DNA of 64,000 nucleotides. Origin: Siminovitchia thermophila (GTDB lineage: Bacteria; Bacillota; Bacilli; Bacillales; Bacillaceae_C). The stretch is taken from contig NZ_JAFBFH010000010.1 in the NCBI RefSeq assembly GCF_016909185.1, positions 1-64,000 on the forward strand, read 5' to 3'. A model generated the notes under the pieces. It saw only the letters and a list, made by a program, of their open reading frames with translations. It made no database searches and was not told where the DNA came from. This document shows positions 63,996 to 64,000 of the stretch, in pieces; the first letter of the stretch is position 1; every line of letters starts with the position of its first letter. Position numbers and translations under genes: made by a program.

Positions 63996-64000
63996 CCTGC

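Overview
The window looks like the chromosome of a Gram-positive, low-to-moderate GC Bacillaceae-type firmicute. The evidence is strong GGAGG-like ribosome binding sites, frequent GTG/TTG starts, lipoprotein signal peptides, a CcpA-type cre site, and families typical of Bacillus relatives (DUF3899, DUF3021 next to LytTR, PutR-like PucR regulators, FIMAH domains). I cannot fix the genus. No rRNA, tRNA, CRISPR array, phage or intact insertion sequence was found. Several short relics and interspersed repeats lie between operons.

Layout: 0.3-7.1 kb is a minus-strand operon of a short hydantoinase-A-like protein, two DUF917 (S-methyl-thiohydantoin desulfurase family) paralogues, a small unknown protein, an M24 peptidase and an NCS1 transporter. 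8.0-10.6 kb is an ABC-2 exporter with a LytTR/DUF3021 pair. 11.3-16.2 kb holds the proline symporter PutP between two PucR regulators. 16.4-21.3 kb is a patchwork: an IS3-family relic, a PadR operon, a truncated response regulator, a degenerate repeat and an MFS pump. 21.8-26.1 kb carries an ornithine-cyclodeaminase-like protein, a proline racemase/hydroxyproline epimerase, an XRE-cupin regulator and proline dehydrogenase. 26.4-35.3 kb has a decayed gene, two M24 peptidases and a dipeptide/oligopeptide ABC importer with fused ATPases. 35.4-41.6 kb is a second hydantoinase operon (HyuA, HyuB, DUF3830, NCS1) under another XRE-cupin regulator. 42.1-47.6 kb has an aldehyde dehydrogenase, an amidohydrolase, a creatinase-like M24 protein and a sodium:solute symporter. 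47.7-56.9 kb is a trans-4-hydroxy-L-proline catabolic cluster with a sigma-54 activator and two clear -24/-12 promoters. 57.0-60.3 kb is modABC with a DNA-binding/periplasmic-binding fusion regulator. 60.5-63.2 kb is a secreted M64-FIMAH metallopeptidase, followed by a small P-loop kinase.

Much of the window fits use of proline- and hydroxyproline-rich peptides such as gelatin or collagen fragments. A secreted peptidase and an oligopeptide importer would supply peptides, M24/Xaa-Pro-type peptidases would release imino acids, and proline dehydrogenase plus the epimerase / D-hydroxyproline dehydrogenase / DapA-like deaminase route would feed 2-oxoglutarate metabolism. The two hydantoinase operons look like a separate capacity for cyclic amides or (thio)hydantoin-like rings. 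One palindromic operator type occurs both at the proline racemase promoter and at the first hydantoinase operon promoter, which suggests a shared regulon.

The least conventional items are a proline racemase paralogue with both catalytic cysteines lost, translationally coupled to an intact one; an M24 protein with three of five metal ligands replaced in a creatinase-like pattern; and the DUF917 x2 / short HyuA operon that has no HyuB.
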